DNA of 64,000 nucleotides from Streptomyces sp. NRRL F-5123 (GTDB lineage Bacteria > Actinomycetota > Actinomycetes > Streptomycetales > Streptomycetaceae). The translations under genes and the position numbers were made by a program. Positions 1 to 8,227 of the stretch are shown here, piece after piece; position 1 is the first letter of the stretch; each line of letters starts with the position of its first letter. Below the pieces are notes generated by a model that searched no databases, was not told the origin of the DNA, and saw only the letters and a list, made by a program, of their open reading frames with translations. The stretch spans positions 101,526 through 165,525 of the forward strand of contig NZ_JOHY01000010.1 in the NCBI RefSeq assembly GCF_000721495.1, in the 5' to 3' direction.

Positions 1-742
1 GGTCGGGGCTGAAGCGGCGGATCGCGTCCTTCTCGTCGCGGAAGTTGGCGAGCATCGCGTCGGACATGAAGCGCAGGTAGTCCAGGGTGATGCCCTGGAA
101 GGCGGTGTGGTCGGGGCCGCGCCAGTGCTCGGTGAGCGCGGACGGCGGCTCGATCTCGTCCCAGTCGTAGAAGGTGTGCGACCAGAAGTCGGTGTACCAG
201 GCGGCGTTGAGCGCCTCCAGCGTCCCGTAGCGCGTGCGCAGCCAGTCCCGGAAGCCCGCCGCGCACAGGTCGCAGTAGCAGGCGCCGCCGTACTCGTTGC
301 CGATGTGCCAGGCGATGACCGACGGGCGGCCGGCGTAGCGCTCGGCGACCCGCGCCGCCAGCCCGGCGGACAGCCGGCGGAAGGCCGGGGCGCTGGGGCA
401 GGAGTTGTGGCGCTGGCCGAAGCGGTGCTTGCGGCCCTCGAAGTCGGTGCGGGTCACCTCGGGGTAGGCGCGCGCGAGCCACGCGGGGTGCGCGCCCGTC
501 CCCGTGGCCAGGCAGATCCGCCGGCCCTGCGCCTCGGCCTCGTCCACCGCCCGGTCCAGCACGGTGAAGTCGTAGGTGTCCTCGGCCGGTTGGGTCTTGG
601 CCCAGACGAAGACGCCGAGGGTGACGGTGTCGATGCGAGCGGCGTCGAAGAGCCGGTAGTCGTCCTTCCACACGTGCTCCGGCCACTGCTCGGGGTTGTA
701 GTCCCCGCCGAAGGGGGTGCTGGGCGTGACGGGCAGGCTCAT
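1..742 (-). CDS. Beta-galactosidase, GH42 family (3' end cut by window)
   Basis: The first 247 codons of a glycoside hydrolase family 42 enzyme; the gene runs off the left edge. The N-terminus has the family-typical GGDYNPEQWP segment of the TIM barrel. The sequence HIGNEYG around residue 145 carries the Asn-Glu pair in which Glu is the GH42 acid/base. No signal peptide is visible, so the enzyme probably acts in the cytoplasm on imported oligosaccharides, releasing terminal galactose or arabinose-like sugars. Its ATG overlaps the stop of the upstream YesL-like gene by four bases (ATGA), which implies translational coupling. It is the last visible gene of the LacI-controlled operon. The nucleophile region lies outside the window, so substrate specificity cannot be judged. 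Confidence 0.9.
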   Translation of the reverse strand, partial: MSLPVTPSTPFGGDYNPEQWPEHVWKDDYRLFDAARIDTVTLGVFVWAKTQPAEDTYDFTVLDRAVDEAEAQGRRICLATGTGAHPAWLARAYPEVTRTDFEGRKHRFGQRHNSCPSAPAFRRLSAGLAARVAERYAGRPSVIAWHIGNEYGGACYCDLCAAGFRDWLRTRYGTLEALNAAWYTDFWSHTFYDWDEIEPPSALTEHWRGPDHTAFQGITLDYLRFMSDAMLANFRDEKDAIRRFSPD

Positions 743-1428
743 GCGGTGAATTCCTCGCGGATCCGGTCGATCATCGGCCGGCTGTTGGTGAGCGTCACGG
801 CGGCGATGACGGACGCGAGCAGGAAGGGCAGCAGCTGCGCACCTGCCAGGGTCACGGCGAAGGCGGCGGCCAGCACGCACAGGTTGCCGAGCGTCGCCTT
901 GAAGCCGCGCACCAGGAAGAACGCGGCCAGCCGCGCGGTGTCGCGGGTGCGGAAGCTGAACAGTGCGCTGATGACCATGGCGTTGACCATCCACAGCGCG
1001 GAGACGGCCGCGAATGCGGCGAGCAGCCCGGTCCACCAGCCCGGCACGCCCGCCGCGTCCCGGTGGGTGAGGACGGTCGCGACGAGCGCCATCGCGACCA
1101 GCCAGGGGGTGAACACCTTGAGCGCGTCCACCGCGTTGGCGCGGTAGCCGCGCCGGAAGGCGCGCGCCGGGTGCAGTTCGGTGAGGTCGCGGCTGCGCCG
1201 CTGCCACGCGTAGAGCCCGGCGGACCACGCGGGTCCCGCGGGCAGCGCGCACAGCGCGGCCAGCGGCACGTTGCTCGCGTCGCGGTCGAGCAGCCCGAGC
1301 ACCACCAGCCCGGGGGCCACCGCGACGAGCAGCAGCACCTCGACCACCAGCAGGCTGTAGACGAGGGCTGCGGCGCGGGCGAGCGGGCCCTCGCCGAACT
1401 CCTTGCGGGCTGCGGACGCGGCGCTCAT
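739..1428 (-). CDS. YesL-like (DUF624) membrane protein
   Basis: A 229-residue integral membrane protein with about five hydrophobic segments: residues 20-48, 57-75, around 105-125, 130-155 and 175-205. It resembles the DUF624/YesL family. Members of that family are regularly encoded inside LplABC/YesOPQ-type sugar import operons, and their biochemical role is unsettled. The short charged tail MIDRIREEF is typical of the family. It lies 31 bp after the GH39 gene and overlaps the GH42 start by four bases, so it belongs to the same transcript. An accessory role in sugar uptake is inferred from context only. Confidence 0.8.
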   Translation of the reverse strand: MSAASAARKEFGEGPLARAAALVYSLLVVEVLLLVAVAPGLVVLGLLDRDASNVPLAALCALPAGPAWSAGLYAWQRRSRDLTELHPARAFRRGYRANAVDALKVFTPWLVAMALVATVLTHRDAAGVPGWWTGLLAAFAAVSALWMVNAMVISALFSFRTRDTARLAAFFLVRGFKATLGNLCVLAAAFAVTLAGAQLLPFLLASVIAAVTLTNSRPMIDRIREEFTA

Positions 1429-1459
1429 GCGTGGCCTCCTGCGACGTCGGACGCGGCGC

Positions 1460-3007
1460 TCATGCCGGGCTCCCCTCCGGGGCCGAGGCGGGGTCGAGGC
1501 CGAGGAGCCGGCGCTCGTCCCACCACTGCGGGGTGCGGTCGGTGACCGGGGTCAGCTCCAGCAGGGTGACCTCGTGGCGGGCCAGGACGAGGTCGACCTC
1601 GACCCTCCCGCCGGCAACGGGCAGGCTGCGGTGGATGCGGGACGGCTCGGCGGCCTCCCGCAAAGCCGCCAGTTGCCGGCGGTCGGGCGACAGGGGGCGG
1701 CCCATCTCGGCCCACGCGGCCCACGCGTTGCCGGCGTCCTCGGAGACCGAGGAGCGGTGCGCGTAGACCGTGGCGTTGCCGGGGCCGCCGACCGGGACCG
1801 ACAGCCGTACGGTGTGGCCGTCGACGACCTCGCCGGTGCCGGTGTGGTCCACGGGCGCCCAGGCCAGGACGGTGACCCGACCGTCGGCGTGCCGGGTGAC
1901 GAGGTGGTCGGCGCCGCGCGCGAGGACGTCGCCGCCCATCCGGGCCATGAAGGCGTACAGGTGGTAGGTGGGCTTCTTGATCTGCCGGTGGGTGAGCAGC
2001 CCGAACCCGCCGTGGAAGAGGGCGGTGGGGATGCCGACCTCCTCGAACATGTCGCTGAAGGTCCAGTAGGAGAAGGAGTCCACCAGGTCGCCGCCGGCCG
2101 CCAGCACGGGCGCGAGGTACGCGGCGTGCAGCGCGGTGTCGTGCACCGGGTTGTCGGGGCGGTAGGAGGAGTTGAACTCCGTGATGTGCACGGGCAGTCC
2201 GGCGAGCTTGCTGCCCGCGAGCTGCTCGCGCGGCGCCGCGAACTGCTCCAGCAGCGCCGAGGCGGGCCCGAGCGTCTGGTGCACCCCGAAGGGGACGTGC
2301 TGCGCGGGACCGGTGGAGTAGGCGTGCCGGCTGACGAAGTCGCAGGGGGCGCCGCTGGCTTCGACGAATTCGGCGAAGCCGGTCATCCAGTGCGGCTGGT
2401 AGCCGGGCGCCAGCGAGGGCCCGCCGACCTGGAGCCCGGCGTCCACCTCCTTGACCGCCGCGGCGCTGACCTCGTAGAGGCGGTGGTAGGCGTCCTGGTC
2501 GGCGCCTTCCCAGAAGTCGGGGAGGTTGGGCTCGTTCCACACCTCGATGGGCCAGGTGCGCACCTCGTCGAGGCCGTAGCGGTCGACGAGGTGCGCGACC
2601 GTGCCGCGTACCAGGTCCGCCCACTCGCGCCAGTCGCGCGGCGGGGTGACGTTGCCCTTCCACCAGAAGACCGTCTGCTCGCCGGACGCCAGCTCGCCCG
2701 GCATGAAGCCGAGTTCGACGAAGGGCTTGATGCCGAGGTCGAGATAGGCGTCGACGACCTGGTCGACGTAGCTGAAGGAGTGCCGCACGTGCCGTGCCCC
2801 GGCGTGCTCGTACGGGCGGTGCACGCCGGTCTGGTCGCTCAGCAGGCCGTGGCCCCTGATGTGCCGGAAGCCGATGTCCTGCTGGACGAGGGCGAGCGAG
2901 TCCTGGTAGTCGCGCCGCAGGGCGAGGTCGAACCGGCCGGTCCCGACGCAGAAGCGCCACGCGTCCGTCAGATGTCCTGAAGGCTGGTCGGGTACTGGGA
3001 TCCGCAC
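1460..3007 (-). CDS. GH39 beta-xylosidase-like glycosidase
   Basis: A 515-residue protein with a GH39 clan-A barrel. The acid/base Glu is in IEVWNEPNLPDFW (E159) and the nucleophile Glu is in VHITEFNSSY (E277); both match the family signatures. Length is normal for bacterial GH39 beta-xylosidases (about 500 residues). The C-terminal 130 residues form the usual beta-sandwich. No signal peptide is seen, so it probably hydrolyses imported xylo-oligosaccharides in the cytoplasm. The GTG start at 3007 is preceded by AAAGGA. The gene follows the solute-binding lipoprotein and precedes YesL. Some GH39 enzymes act on other substrates, such as iduronate or galactofuranose, so the xylosidase call rests on the companion CE7 esterase and the operator type. 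Confidence 0.87.
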   Translation of the reverse strand: MRIPVPDQPSGHLTDAWRFCVGTGRFDLALRRDYQDSLALVQQDIGFRHIRGHGLLSDQTGVHRPYEHAGARHVRHSFSYVDQVVDAYLDLGIKPFVELGFMPGELASGEQTVFWWKGNVTPPRDWREWADLVRGTVAHLVDRYGLDEVRTWPIEVWNEPNLPDFWEGADQDAYHRLYEVSAAAVKEVDAGLQVGGPSLAPGYQPHWMTGFAEFVEASGAPCDFVSRHAYSTGPAQHVPFGVHQTLGPASALLEQFAAPREQLAGSKLAGLPVHITEFNSSYRPDNPVHDTALHAAYLAPVLAAGGDLVDSFSYWTFSDMFEEVGIPTALFHGGFGLLTHRQIKKPTYHLYAFMARMGGDVLARGADHLVTRHADGRVTVLAWAPVDHTGTGEVVDGHTVRLSVPVGGPGNATVYAHRSSVSEDAGNAWAAWAEMGRPLSPDRRQLAALREAAEPSRIHRSLPVAGGRVEVDLVLARHEVTLLELTPVTDRTPQWWDERRLLGLDPASAPEGSPA

Positions 3008-3087
3008 AGTGGTGGTCCTTTACGAGGGTGCGTGTCTGCGTCGGTGCCGGCCGGTCCGGTGGGAGGGTCCCCGCTGCGGGCCGGGCG

Positions 3088-4761
3088 TCAGCTCTTGTCG
3101 GAGCCGTTCTTCTTGCTCTTGTAGCGGTCGTAGGCGCCGTTCACGAGGCTCAGGTACTGGTCGCCGTTCTTGCCCTTGAGCTCGCTCTTGAACTTGTCCC
3201 ACTCGCTGAGCGGGCGCTTGCCGAGGATGAAGTCCAGGGTCTGCTGCTGGACGAAGTCCCACAGCGGCGCCTCGTAGAGCGAGAACTGCTCCTGCTCCTC
3301 GGAGTTGAGCGGGTACGGCGGCGGCACCGGGAGCGTCTTGCGGGCGGTCATGATCTTCTGGAATTCCTTCTCCTCGTCGGAGAAGACGGACTCCAGCAGC
3401 TGGGTGCTGCCGCCGTAGGCGAAGTTGCCGTTGGAGAAGCCGAAGTCGACGTTCAGCTTCTTCGTGCCGCTCGGGTTCAGACCGACGTAGTCGACGTCCT
3501 TGGCGAGCTTGAAGTTGCCTGCGGCGTCCTTGGTGTAGGTGACGCCCTCGACACCCCACTTGGCGAAGACCTGGCCCTCGTCGGAGTAGAACAGCCAGTC
3601 CACGAACTGCATGATCGCCACGAAGTCCTTGGAGTCGCGCGCCTTCGTGGAGATCATCAGGCCGTTCTCCAGGCGCGAGCCGACCTTGACCTCGCCCGCG
3701 GGGCCGACCGGCACCGGCATCTTGGTGACCTTGGCGCTCGGCACCGCCTTGGCCAGGCCCGGACGGTAGGTGTTGACGAGCTCCTGCGCGTTGGTGGAGA
3801 TCACGAACGACTTGCCGGAGGTGAACTTCGCGTTGGCCTGGTCGTCGGTCTGCGTGAAGCTCTCCGGGTCGAGGAGCTTCTCCTTCACCAGCTTCGCGGT
3901 GTACTCCACCATCGCCTTGTACTGGTCCATCGCGCCGGTCAGCACGAACTTGTCCGAGGCGGTGTCGTACGTGGCGTTGTGGTAACCCCAGCCGCCGCCG
4001 TAACCGGCGCCGAACGCCTGGCCGAAGGTCTGCAGCATGGCGCCGGCCGGGTGGGGCTGGCTCCAGCGGTCCGACAGCGGGTACTTGTCGGGGTGCGCGG
4101 CCCTCATCGCCTTGAGGACGTTGTAGAGGTCGTCGAGCGTCTTGGGCATCTGCAGGCCCAGCTCGTCCAGGATGTCGGTGCGGATCGCGAAGGTGTAGTC
4201 GACCCAGACGTCCTCGTGCAGGCCCGGCAGCACGTAGTACTTGCCGTCGTCCTGCACGACGGTCTCGACGTCGCCCTGCAGGTTCCACCTCTTGATCTTG
4301 TCCTGGTAGTTGGGCATCAGGTGGACGTAGTCGCTGACGGCCAGGATCGCGCCGGAGGAGACGAACGCCACCTCCTGGCCGTAGTAGGTCTTGGGGATCA
4401 GGAAGGGGGCGTCACCGGCGCCGATCATGACGCTGCGCTTGTTCTCGTAGTCGCTCAGCGGGATGACGGTCGGCTTGAGCGTGACGTTCGTGCGCTTGGC
4501 CAGCTCGGTCCAGAAGAGCCAGTTGCCCTTCTCGGGGTAGCCGGGGTTGTCGTTGAGCATGGTGGTGAGGGTGAAGGGCTTCGTCGCCTTGAACTGGTCG
4601 CCGACGCCGAACTTGTCCATGGCGTCGGCTCTGTTCTTCGACAGGTCCGAGCTCTTCTTGTCGCCGCCGCCGTCGCTGCTGCAGGCGCTCAGGCCGAGCG
4701 TCGCCGCACCGAGCGTGGCGCCCAGCGAAACGAGCATCGACCGGCGGGAGATGTTGTTCAT
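3088..4761 (-). CDS. Extracellular sugar-binding lipoprotein (LplA-like ABC importer component)
   Basis: A 557-residue solute-binding protein. The N-terminus has a twin-arginine motif (ISRRSML) followed by a lipobox ending LSAC at residue 27, so it is probably exported by Tat and lipid-anchored outside the membrane. Its large size and YGGGWG and DVWVDYTF-type segments fit the LplA/YtcQ subgroup of family 1 binding proteins. It would deliver oligosaccharide to the two permeases encoded just upstream. A 120-bp gap holding a perfect 7-bp hairpin separates it from the permease gene, which may raise or stabilise its message relative to the permeases. The ligand is unknown; xylan- or arabinan-derived oligosaccharides are the best guess from the neighbouring GH39, GH42 and CE7 enzymes. 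Confidence 0.9.
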   Translation of the reverse strand: MNNISRRSMLVSLGATLGAATLGLSACSSDGGGDKKSSDLSKNRADAMDKFGVGDQFKATKPFTLTTMLNDNPGYPEKGNWLFWTELAKRTNVTLKPTVIPLSDYENKRSVMIGAGDAPFLIPKTYYGQEVAFVSSGAILAVSDYVHLMPNYQDKIKRWNLQGDVETVVQDDGKYYVLPGLHEDVWVDYTFAIRTDILDELGLQMPKTLDDLYNVLKAMRAAHPDKYPLSDRWSQPHPAGAMLQTFGQAFGAGYGGGWGYHNATYDTASDKFVLTGAMDQYKAMVEYTAKLVKEKLLDPESFTQTDDQANAKFTSGKSFVISTNAQELVNTYRPGLAKAVPSAKVTKMPVPVGPAGEVKVGSRLENGLMISTKARDSKDFVAIMQFVDWLFYSDEGQVFAKWGVEGVTYTKDAAGNFKLAKDVDYVGLNPSGTKKLNVDFGFSNGNFAYGGSTQLLESVFSDEEKEFQKIMTARKTLPVPPPYPLNSEEQEQFSLYEAPLWDFVQQQTLDFILGKRPLSEWDKFKSELKGKNGDQYLSLVNGAYDRYKSKKNGSDKS

Positions 4762-4839
4762 GGGGACTCCATTCCCGCCATGCGCGGGAGTTCGGGGTAG
4801 GGGGTGGTACGGGACGGGTCTGGCACGGGTGTTGCGTAC

Positions 4840-4857
4840 GGGCCGCGAACGCGGCCC
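4840..4857 (-). promoter_or_regulatory. Intercistronic hairpin between permease and binding-protein genes
   Basis: A perfect 7-bp inverted repeat, GGGCCGC-GAAC-GCGGCCC, lies in the 120-bp gap between the second permease and the binding-protein gene. Such hairpins often stabilise the downstream message or cause partial termination, letting the binding protein be made at a different level. A second, shorter one (CCCG-GCATGG-CGGG type) lies at 4772-4789, beside the lipoprotein start. Function is inferred from position; no U-tract is seen. Confidence 0.4.
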
Positions 4858-4881
4858 GCGCGCGGCGGCGCTCCCCGGGGG

Positions 4882-5808
4882 TCAGCCCTTGACGGCGCCG
4901 AGCGTGACCCCGGAGACGAAGTAGCGCTGGACGAAGGGGTAGACGACCAGGATCGGGAGGGTGGTCAGCACGATCGTCACGGCCTGGATGTTGGCGCCGA
5001 TCGCGGTCGCGTCCGCCTCCGAGAAGCCCACGGAGGTGCCGCCGGTGGCACCGGCGATCATGTTGCGCAGGTAGACGGTGACCGGCATCAGGTCGGAGTG
5101 GTCCATGTAGAGGAAGGCCGTGAACCACGAGTTCCAGAAGGACACCGCGTAGAAGAGCACCATCGTGGCCAGCACCGCCTTGGACAGCGGGAGCACGACG
5201 CGCCACAGGATGCCGTACGTGTTCAGGCCGTCGATCGCGGCGGCCTCCTCCAGCTCCACCGGCAGACCCTCGAAGAAGGCCTTCATCACCAGCAGGTTGA
5301 ACACGCTGATCGCATTGGGCAGCGCGATGGCCCACACGCTGTTCTTCAGGCCGAGCGTGGTGACCAGGATGTAGTTCGGGATCAGGCCGCCGCTGAAGAA
5401 CATCGTGAAGACGGCGACACCGACCAGCACCCCGCGGCCGCGCAGGTCCTTCTTGGACAGCACGTACGCGTAGCAGGTGGTCAGCACCATTGCCACGACC
5501 GTGGCGGCGACGGTGTAGACGACCGTGTTGCGGTAGTCCGTCCAGAACAGCGAGTTGCTCATCACGGCCTTGTAGGTCGTGACGTTGAAGCCGCGCGGCC
5601 AGAGGCTGACCTTGCCCGACCGGATGTAGCCGTCCTCGCTGAAGGAGCGGGCCACGATGTTGACCACCGGGTAGAGCGTCACCACGACGACCCCGAGCAG
5701 GATCAGCGTGTTGACCACCTGGAAGACCCGGTAGCTGCGGCTGGTGCTGATCCCGGCCGGCCGCATCGTCGGCCGGTCGTCGGTGGCGGTTGTGTCGAGG
5801 GCTACCAC
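4882..5808 (-). CDS. Carbohydrate ABC transporter permease (LplC/YtcP-like)
   Basis: A 308-residue inner-membrane permease of the MalG/LplC type with six predicted membrane helices. The cytoplasmic EAA loop reads EAAAIDGL, the contact site for the ATPase. The GTG start at 5808 is chosen because it is preceded by GGGGACGAG and overlaps the stop of the upstream permease (GTGGTAG), implying coupling. A longer open frame upstream is only the antisense/out-of-frame extension. The C-terminus GVTLGAVKG is characteristic of this subgroup. The operon has no ATPase gene, so a shared ATPase such as MsiK, encoded elsewhere in streptomycetes, must supply energy. Confidence 0.92.
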   Translation of the reverse strand: MVALDTTATDDRPTMRPAGISTSRSYRVFQVVNTLILLGVVVVTLYPVVNIVARSFSEDGYIRSGKVSLWPRGFNVTTYKAVMSNSLFWTDYRNTVVYTVAATVVAMVLTTCYAYVLSKKDLRGRGVLVGVAVFTMFFSGGLIPNYILVTTLGLKNSVWAIALPNAISVFNLLVMKAFFEGLPVELEEAAAIDGLNTYGILWRVVLPLSKAVLATMVLFYAVSFWNSWFTAFLYMDHSDLMPVTVYLRNMIAGATGGTSVGFSEADATAIGANIQAVTIVLTTLPILVVYPFVQRYFVSGVTLGAVKG

Positions 5809-6809
5809 AGGCTCGTCCCCACTGTGCGACGTGAAATCCGGTTGGCCGTGACGATCAGCACCAGCCCGATCACGGACTCGAACAGCCCGATCGCGGCGGC
5901 ATAGCTGAAGTTGTTGGAGACGACGCCCATCCGGTACAGGTACGTGGAGATGACATCCGCCGTCGGGTACGTCAGCGGGTTGTAGAGGAGCAGGATCTTC
6001 TCGAAGCCCACCGCCATGAACGTGCCGATGTTGAGGATCAGCAGCGTGACCATGGTGGGCCGGATGCCCGGCAGCGTGACGTGCCAGGTCTGCTTCCAGC
6101 GGTTGGCGCCGTCGATCCGCGCGGCCTCGTAGAGGTTGTCGTCGATCGAGGTGAGCGCGGCCAGGTAGAGGATCGTGCCCCAGCCGACCGTCTGCCACAG
6201 CTCGGACGACACGTAGATGGAGCGGAACCAGCCGGGCTCCTGGATGAACAGGATCTGCTTGTGCCCGAAGTGCCGGATCGCCTGGTTGACCGGGCCGTCG
6301 GCGGCCAGGAACTGCATGACCACACCGGCCACGATGACCGTCGACAGGAAGTGCGGCAGGTAGGAGATCGACTGCACCAGCCGCTTGAACTTGCGGCTGC
6401 GCACCTCGTTCAGCAGCAGCGCCAGGATGATCGGCATCGGGAAGGCGAAGACCAGCGTCAGCACGCCCATGTACAGGGTGTTCCAGAAGACGTGCCAGAA
6501 CTGCGGGTCGTGCCAGAAGAGCTTGAAGTAGCGCCAGCCGACCCACTCGTCGCCGAACATGCTGCTGCCGGGGTGGTACCGCCGGAAGGCGATGACGTTC
6601 CCGAGCATCGGCAGATACCGGAAGATCGCGAAGAACAGCAGCGGCAGCACCGCGAGTGAATAGAGCTGCCAGTCGCGGCGCAGCGACTGCCGCCAGGACC
6701 GTTTTGCCCCCTTGGCAGGCTTACCGCCCTTGGGGCGGGTCCGGGCGGATTTCCGCCCGCCCGCGCCAGAGGCTTCGGACGGCAGGTCCACCGTCCCCAT
6801 CGTGCTCAT
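5802..6809 (-). CDS. Carbohydrate ABC transporter permease (LplB/YtcO-like), first gene of operon
   Basis: A 335-residue MalF/LplB-type permease. A basic, Lys/Arg/Gly-rich cytoplasmic tail of about 40 residues precedes six membrane segments. The EAA loop is EAARIDGANRWKQTW. The ATG at 6809 was preferred to the longer frame starting at 6869 because CGGAGG lies seven bases upstream of it and the extra residues are not conserved-looking. It is the promoter-proximal gene of the operon running to the left edge. Transcription probably starts near 6954 from a promoter that overlaps a LacI-type operator. It pairs with the next permease to form the membrane channel. Confidence 0.92.
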   Translation of the reverse strand: MSTMGTVDLPSEASGAGGRKSARTRPKGGKPAKGAKRSWRQSLRRDWQLYSLAVLPLLFFAIFRYLPMLGNVIAFRRYHPGSSMFGDEWVGWRYFKLFWHDPQFWHVFWNTLYMGVLTLVFAFPMPIILALLLNEVRSRKFKRLVQSISYLPHFLSTVIVAGVVMQFLAADGPVNQAIRHFGHKQILFIQEPGWFRSIYVSSELWQTVGWGTILYLAALTSIDDNLYEAARIDGANRWKQTWHVTLPGIRPTMVTLLILNIGTFMAVGFEKILLLYNPLTYPTADVISTYLYRMGVVSNNFSYAAAIGLFESVIGLVLIVTANRISRRTVGTSLW

Positions 6810-6923
6810 CGTCGGGCCTCCGTGCGGTGGATGGGTGACGCACGCCCACCTCGGCTGGCGCTGGTTCAACCATGCGCAGGACCGCGCCGACCTCCAGGAG
6901 GCGGCAAGACAGGAGCGGGCGAA

Positions 6924-6938
6924 GTCGAAACTTTCGAC
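6924..6938. promoter_or_regulatory. LacI-family operator 1 (sugar-uptake operon)
   Basis: The palindrome GTCGAAA-C-TTTCGAC is perfect apart from its central base. It shares its core with a second copy at 7087-7105 in the same divergent region. Its position, just downstream of a predicted promoter reading leftward, suits road-block repression of the permease operon by the adjacent LacI regulator. CGAAA-N-TTTCG cores are known upstream of actinomycete xylanase genes and are bound by LacI-type xylan regulators; binding here is inferred. Confidence 0.75.
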
Positions 6939-6960
6939 ATTCTTGCTTAATGTGTCGGGC

Positions 6961-6990
6961 AGCCTAAGGACGTGGCAGAACAGGTGTCAA
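6961..6990 (-). promoter_or_regulatory. Predicted sigma70-type promoter of the sugar-uptake operon
   Basis: On the minus strand, TTGACA (6990-6985) is followed after 18 bases by TAGGCT (6966-6961). This is a strong housekeeping-type promoter for a streptomycete. It would start transcription near 6954, about 15 bases before operator 1 and about 145 bases before the permease ATG. The start site is not mapped; the call rests on the match to consensus and on its position. Confidence 0.6.
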
Positions 6991-7086
6991 TAGGTGGGAC
7001 AGCAGCATTCGAGCCTGGTCTGGCCTCATCAAGTGCCGTATATTCGCCATCTGCCCACCCCATGGGCACAGCTTGTTTCCGTAGAT

Positions 7087-7105
7087 GTGTCGAAACTTTC
7101 GACAC
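7087..7105. promoter_or_regulatory. LacI-family operator 2 (regulator autoregulation)
   Basis: A 19-bp palindrome, GTGTCGAAA-C-TTTCGACAC, lies 21 bp before the GTG start of the LacI regulator. It is a longer version of operator 1, and the two centres are 165 bp apart. The pair could be bridged by a tetramer or bound by two dimers, giving repression of the import operon and autoregulation. No other copies of the core were noticed in the window. Confidence 0.75.
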
Positions 7106-7126
7106 CCTGCAGCGTAGGGCACCTCC

Positions 7127-8164
7127 GTGACCAGTACCGATCCAGCAGGCGGGCAGCGGGCCGCGACGATCGCCACCATCGCCAGCGAGGTGGGCGTCTC
7201 AGTGGCGACCGTCTCCAAGGTCCTCAACGGACGAGCGGACGTGGCCGACGAGACCCGGGCGCGGGTCGAGGCCAGCCTCGAACGCCACCGCTACCGGCGC
7301 AGAAGCCGCCGTACGAACGAACCGAGCAACCAAGTACACCTGGTCTTCCACGAGTTCGACTCCGCGTGGGCCATGGAGATCATCCGCGGCGTGGAGGAGG
7401 CGGTGACCGCCGCCGGGATCGAACTGGTGCTCACCCAGCTCGGCGGCGTGCACCGGCCGCAGGACACCTGGCTGGACCTGATCGTCGGCCGCCGGCCGCT
7501 CGGCGTGCTCCTCGTCCAGTGCGGGCTCGCCGAGGCCCAGCAGGAGAAGCTGCGCCGCCAGCGCGTCCCCTTCGTCGCCGTCGACACCGACAGCGCGACC
7601 CCCGCCGCCGTCCCCACCGTCGGCTCCAACAACTGGAACGGCGGCCTCATCGCCGCCCGCCACCTGCTCGAACTCGGCCACCGCCGGATCGCCGTCATCG
7701 CCGGCCCGGAGGACCTGCTGTGCAGCCGCGCCCGCCTCGCCGGCTTCAGCAGCGCCCACGACGAGGCCGGTCTCACCATGGACCTCGGCCTCGTCCGGCA
7801 CGGCAACTTCTACCTCGACGCCGGATACCGGCACGGCATGGAGCTGCTCCAGCTCCCCGACCCGCCCACCGCGATCTTCGCCGGATCCGACGCCCAGGCC
7901 ATGGGAGTCCTGCGCGCCGCACGGCAGTTGGGGCTGCGGCTGCCGGACGACCTGTCCGTCGTCGGCTACGACAACCTGCCGGTCGCCGCCTGGATGGAAC
8001 CGGCGCTCACCACCGTCCACCAGCCGCTGCACGACATGGCCGCCACCGCCACCCGCATGCTGCTGGACCTCGCGGCCGGCGCGGACGTCCCCACCAAGCG
8101 CATCGACCTGGGCACCGAACTGGTCGTCCGGGAGAGCACGGCGCCGCCCAAACCCGGGCCCTGA
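7127..8164 (+). CDS. LacI-family transcriptional regulator of the xylan/oligosaccharide locus
   Basis: A 345-residue LacI/GalR repressor. The helix-turn-helix spans about residues 13-36 (TIATIASEVGVSVATVSKVL), followed by the hinge helix. The rest is a periplasmic-binding-protein-like effector domain ending with the usual GYDNLPVAAW and LTTVHQP segments. The start is GTG at 7127. It is transcribed away from the permease operon, and two matching palindromes lie between them, so it very likely represses that operon and itself until an inducing sugar is bound. It may form a unit with the CE7 esterase 63 bp downstream. The inducer is unknown; a xylo- or arabino-oligosaccharide is inferred from neighbours. 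Confidence 0.93.
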   Translation: MTSTDPAGGQRAATIATIASEVGVSVATVSKVLNGRADVADETRARVEASLERHRYRRRSRRTNEPSNQVHLVFHEFDSAWAMEIIRGVEEAVTAAGIELVLTQLGGVHRPQDTWLDLIVGRRPLGVLLVQCGLAEAQQEKLRRQRVPFVAVDTDSATPAAVPTVGSNNWNGGLIAARHLLELGHRRIAVIAGPEDLLCSRARLAGFSSAHDEAGLTMDLGLVRHGNFYLDAGYRHGMELLQLPDPPTAIFAGSDAQAMGVLRAARQLGLRLPDDLSVVGYDNLPVAAWMEPALTTVHQPLHDMAATATRMLLDLAAGADVPTKRIDLGTELVVRESTAPPKPGP

Positions 8165-8227
8165 ACGGCCTCCCCCCGCACGGCGTTCCGCCGCCCCGAC
8201 CCCGAACCCCTCACGCTGGAGGACCCC

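Noticed and set aside
107..1147. Long plus-strand frames opposite the GH42 and YesL genes
   Set aside because: They are rich in Arg/Gly/Ala with no domain or ribosome site, and real genes with motifs lie on the other strand. In high-GC DNA such antisense frames are expected.
1403..2980. 525-residue plus-strand frame antisense to GH39
   Set aside because: The minus strand encodes an intact glycosidase with both catalytic acids, and the plus-strand frame has no recognisable feature.
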